In this document: one piece after another, positions 61,378 to 64,000 of the stretch
Layout of the letters: every line of letters begins with the position of its first letter
How positions within the stretch are numbered: position 1 is the first letter of the stretch
DNA from: Streptomyces uncialis
GTDB lineage: Bacteria; Actinomycetota; Actinomycetes; Streptomycetales; Streptomycetaceae
Assembly: GCF_036250755.1 (NCBI RefSeq)
Contig: NZ_CP109583.1
Span: 8,426,001-8,490,000 of the forward strand
Length of the DNA: 64,000 bases
Reading direction: 5' to 3'
Notes under the pieces: generated by a model
What the model saw: the letters and a program-made list of their open reading frames with translations, nothing else
Databases searched by the model: none
Told to the model about the DNA's origin: nothing
Position numbers and translations under genes: made by a program

Positions 61378-62295
61378 ATGACCACCGCACCGGTATCGAG
61401 CCACCGACCTTCGCGCCGGGCCGAGTTGGCCGCCTTCCTGCGCAGCCGCCGGGGCCGTGTCGCCCCGGCCGACGTGGGTCTCGCGCCCGGCATCCGACGG
61501 CGCACCCCGGGACTGCGCCGCGAGGAGGTCGCCCAGCTCGCCGGGGTCGGTGTCACCTGGTACACCTGGCTGGAGCAGGGCCGCCCGATCAACGCCAGCA
61601 CCCAGGTACTGGACGCGGTCGCCCGCACGCTCCGGCTCGACCACGCCGAACGCGAGCACCTGTACCGGCTGGCCGGTGTCCCCACCGTCCCGCCGACCGC
61701 TGCCGTGGAGGAACGTCCCCTGGGCCCCGAGGTGCAGCTCATCCTCGACGCCCTCGGTCCGCTCGCCGCCGCCGTCTACTCCAGCCGCTTCGATCTGAAG
61801 GCGTGGAACGCCACGTACGCGAGGCTGTTCCACGGCTTCGTGGCCGAACCGCCCGAGCGCCGCAATGTGCTCCGGCAGCACTTCACCGCGAGGTCGTGCT
61901 GCAATCTGTTCATCGACCCGATCGCCGATGTCACCCCCATGGTCGCGATGCTGCGGGCGGCGTTCGGGCGTCATCTGACCGACCCCTCCTGGACCCGCTT
62001 CGTCCACGGACTGGCCGCCGCCAGCCCTGAGTTCGCCCGGATGTGGAGTGCGCATGACGTCGCCGAGCCCGGCCCCAGGACCCGGGTCCTGCACTACGAC
62101 GAGGTCGGGGAAGTACGGCTGACCAGCACGAGCCTCGACCTCGCCGGCACCCCCGAGACCCGGATCGTCGTCCACACACCCGCCGACGACCGCTCCCGGG
62201 ACCGCGTCACGGCCCTGCTCGCACACCCACCAGCGCGCTGCTCCGCACCGGACTGCCCGGATCACGCGCCCAGGGCCCCGGCCGGCCCGTACTGA
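61378..62295 (+). CDS. MmyB-like XRE regulator
   Basis: A 305-residue regulator. The HTH (PGLRREEVAQLAGVGVTWYT, LEQGRPINASTQVLDAVART) is followed by the MmyB-type ligand domain (LDALGPLAAAVYSSRFDLKAWNATY), which is PAS-like and binds fatty acids in relatives. Both the RRTPGLRREEVA and WYTWLEQGR patterns are diagnostic. It probably controls the divergent MFS exporter gene through the direct repeats at 61325-61349. An 8-bp stem hairpin (GGCGGCCG/CGGCCGCC, 62366-62397) lies between it and the convergent LysR gene. Confidence 0.88.
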   Translation: MTTAPVSSHRPSRRAELAAFLRSRRGRVAPADVGLAPGIRRRTPGLRREEVAQLAGVGVTWYTWLEQGRPINASTQVLDAVARTLRLDHAEREHLYRLAGVPTVPPTAAVEERPLGPEVQLILDALGPLAAAVYSSRFDLKAWNATYARLFHGFVAEPPERRNVLRQHFTARSCCNLFIDPIADVTPMVAMLRAAFGRHLTDPSWTRFVHGLAAASPEFARMWSAHDVAEPGPRTRVLHYDEVGEVRLTSTSLDLAGTPETRIVVHTPADDRSRDRVTALLAHPPARCSAPDCPDHAPRAPAGPY

Positions 62296-62365
62296 TCGCG
62301 TCCGGCCGCGCGGGGGGCACCGGTCGGCACCGCCACGACCCCGGTCGCCACCGGCACCGAACGGC

Positions 62366-62397
62366 GGCGGCCGTCGCCCCGACACCGTCCGGCCGCC
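62366..62397. terminator. Possible terminator hairpin between MmyB-like and LysR genes
   Basis: GGCGGCCG (62366-62373) pairs with CGGCCGCC (62390-62397) across a 16-base loop between two convergent genes. The loop is long, so the call is modest. Confidence 0.35.
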
Positions 62398-62483
62398 ATC
62401 AGCCCGGGCCCGTCCTCAGTACCGCCCCACCGGCCCCGCCCCCGTCGCCCCGCCCCCGTGCCCGTCGCACCACCCCGCCGACG

Positions 62484-63392
62484 TCACGACCCCCCGGTCA
62501 GCTCCGCCGGGACCGCGCCGCGCAGCGCCTCGGCCACGGCGGTGATCGCCGGATGCCGTCCCGCGCCACGGCGGTACGCGATCGTGGTGCGCCGCCGCAC
62601 GGGCAGCCGGGTCAGCGAGACGGCGGCCGGTACGTCCACCAGCCCGAGACGCGGCACCAGCGCGACCCCCTGACCGGCGGCCACCAGCGCGAGCACCGTG
62701 GTGAAGTCGTCGACCCGGTGGCGGACATGGGGGGTGAAGCCCGCGGCCTGGCACGCCCGTACCGTCATCGTGTGGCAGAGGGTCCCGGGCGTCGCGGTGA
62801 TCCAGGGGGCGGCGCTCCACCCGGCGAGCACGGACAGCCCGGTCCCCGTCGTACGGGCCGGAGCGGCCGACGCCAGGTACATCGGCTCGGCGCACAGCGG
62901 CTCGACCGCGAGTCCGGGCTCGGTGGGCGCGGGCACGAAGTCGTACTCGTGCAGCAGCGCGACATCCAGGTCACCCGCCCGCAGCGCGTCTGCCACCCGC
63001 GCCGGGTCGGTCTCCGACACCAGGGGCTCCAGCCCCGGATACCGGGCGCCCAGCACGGTCAGCGCGGCGGGCAGGATCGCCCGGGTCGCGCTGGGGAACG
63101 CCCCGATGCGCAACGGACCCGACGGGCCGTGCCGCGCCTCGGCCAGCTCGGCGGCGGCCAGCTCCAGCCGCTCCAGCACGTCCTCCGTACGGCACACCAG
63201 CCGCTGACCGGCGGGCGTGAGCGCGACCCGCCGCCCGGACCGTTCCAGCAGGGCGACACCCGCCTCGCGTTCGAGGACGCTCAACTGCTGGGAGACGGCG
63301 GACGGCGTGAAGGAGAGCGCTTCCGCGACCGCGGCGATGGTGCCCCGGTGCGACAGCTCCCTCAGCAGACGCAGACGCCGGACATCGAGCAT
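62484..63392 (-). CDS. LysR-family transcriptional regulator
   Basis: A 302-residue LysR-type regulator. The N-terminal HTH (LDVRRLRLLRELSHRGTIAA, LSFTPSAVSQQLSVLEREAG) and the effector domain (GPLRIGAFPSATRAILPAAL, DLDVALLHEYDF, FTTVLALVAAGQGVALVPRL) are complete. It starts 71 bases from the divergent DapA-family gene and is its probable regulator, in the common LysR arrangement. Confidence 0.92.
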   Translation of the reverse strand: MLDVRRLRLLRELSHRGTIAAVAEALSFTPSAVSQQLSVLEREAGVALLERSGRRVALTPAGQRLVCRTEDVLERLELAAAELAEARHGPSGPLRIGAFPSATRAILPAALTVLGARYPGLEPLVSETDPARVADALRAGDLDVALLHEYDFVPAPTEPGLAVEPLCAEPMYLASAAPARTTGTGLSVLAGWSAAPWITATPGTLCHTMTVRACQAAGFTPHVRHRVDDFTTVLALVAAGQGVALVPRLGLVDVPAAVSLTRLPVRRRTTIAYRRGAGRHPAITAVAEALRGAVPAELTGGS

Positions 63393-63463
63393 CAGTTCAG
63401 CTTACGTGTCGGCTCGGAAACGCGAACTGGACCTACCGGTACCCCGCGGACCACCCTTGCCAC

Positions 63464-64000
63464 ATGACCTGGCACACACCCGTCGACGGGCTCCACGTAC
63501 CGCTCATCACCCCCTTCACCGCCGAGGGGACGGTGGCGGCGGACGCACTCGAAGCGCTCGCCCGTGCCGCCCTGGACGCGGGCGCCACCGGACTCGTGGC
63601 CCTGGGCACGACAGGCGAGACCGCCGTGCTCGACGCGGACGAACGGCGGACGGTCGTGGAGGTCTGCGCCCGGGTCTGCGAGGAACGCGGCGCCCACCTG
63701 ACGGTCGGCGCGGGGTCCAACGACACCCGGGCCGGTGAGCGCGCGCTGGCCGGTCTCGCCGGGACCGGGGCGAGCGCGGCGCTGGTGACGGTCCCCGCCT
63801 TCACCCGCCCGTCCGAGGAAGGCGTCGTCGCCCACTTCACCCGGCTGGCGGCGGCCTGCCCCGTCCCGCTGATCGTCTATCACATTCCCTACCGCACCGG
63901 GCTGCCGCTGAGCGTGGACGCGCTCCGCGCGCTGGCCCGGATTCCCGGCGTCGCCGCAGTCAAGTACGCACCGGGCGCCATCACCCAGGACACCATGGAA
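63464..64000 (+). CDS. DapA-family (dihydrodipicolinate synthase/NAL) aldolase, cut by window end
   Basis: The first 179 codons of a class I aldolase of the DapA/N-acetylneuraminate lyase family. The start MTWHTPVDGLHVPLITPF is typical, as are the GTTGE loop (LVALGTTGETAVL), the Tyr in VYHIPYRTG, and the Schiff-base Lys in AAVKYAP. The barrel continues past the window. In the family, YNIPGRTG is more usual than YHIPYRTG, so this may be a catabolic member rather than the lysine-pathway enzyme. It is divergent from a LysR gene, which points the same way. Position 63464 is the only start that keeps the N-terminal strand. Confidence 0.88.
   Translation, partial: MTWHTPVDGLHVPLITPFTAEGTVAADALEALARAALDAGATGLVALGTTGETAVLDADERRTVVEVCARVCEERGAHLTVGAGSNDTRAGERALAGLAGTGASAALVTVPAFTRPSEEGVVAHFTRLAAACPVPLIVYHIPYRTGLPLSVDALRALARIPGVAAVKYAPGAITQDTME

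Overview
The window is very GC-rich, uses GTG starts and GC-ending codons freely, and is packed with TetR, XRE and DHA2-transporter genes. This is typical of a Streptomyces (or close actinomycete) chromosome. I see no tRNA, rRNA, CRISPR array or recognisable transposase. About 50 protein genes can be supported; the first (S41 peptidase) and the last (DapA family) are cut by the window edges.

Layout. 1-4.3 kb: S41 peptidase, DHA2 exporter, CPBP membrane protease and an ArsR regulator. 4.26-4.69 kb: a mirrored, hairpin-rich non-coding repeat. 4.7-33.1 kb: a siderophore locus. 33.3-37.7 kb: a hypothetical gene, a KimA-like permease, an FBP zinc-finger protein and an FMN reductase. 38-40.9 kb: a zinc-starvation island with cysteine-free ribosomal proteins bL32, bS18, bL31, bL28 and uS14, a CobW-like protein and a Zur-like box. 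41-54.3 kb: a TetR gene divergent from a ten-gene catabolic and peptide-ABC operon. 54.6-64 kb: assorted genes including an HTH-REC response regulator, an XRE-cupin regulator, an amidohydrolase, an MFS exporter, an MmyB-like regulator, a LysR regulator and a DapA-family enzyme.

The main discovery is the siderophore locus. One minus-strand operon (27576 to 10794, nearly all junctions overlapping) encodes, in order, a cupin protein, a YqcI/YcgG (DcsA/GntA-type heme N-oxygenase family) protein fused to an MbtH domain, a Cy-A-PCP NRPS, a C-A-PCP NRPS, a KS-AT-ACP PKS, an O-methyltransferase, a salicyl-AMP ligase, and a salicylate synthase fused to an aryl carrier domain. The second NRPS has the specificity code DINYWGGIGK, which I recall for N5-formyl-N5-hydroxyornithine, yet no ornithine N-hydroxylase or formyltransferase is present. 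Graminine (N5-nitroso-N5-hydroxyornithine, the diazeniumdiolate ligand of gramibactin) is nearly isosteric with that residue. It is linked to a two-gene handle (grbD/grbE), of which one member is, as I recall, of the YqcI/YcgG family. I therefore propose a salicyl-thiazoline (or oxazoline)/C-diazeniumdiolate siderophore, a combination I do not know from the literature. A type II thioesterase, a YbtPQ/IrtAB-like ABC pair, two related TetR regulators, a FepB-like lipoprotein and two FecCD permeases complete the locus. Several iron boxes of the DmdR1/IdeR type lie at its promoters.

The catabolic operon (42.1-54.3 kb) looks built to import a peptide-like or amide compound through a Dpp transporter, hydrolyse it (amidohydrolase, CocE-type hydrolase), reduce or oxidise it with flavoproteins, and activate an acid with an AMP ligase. 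Its substrate is unknown.
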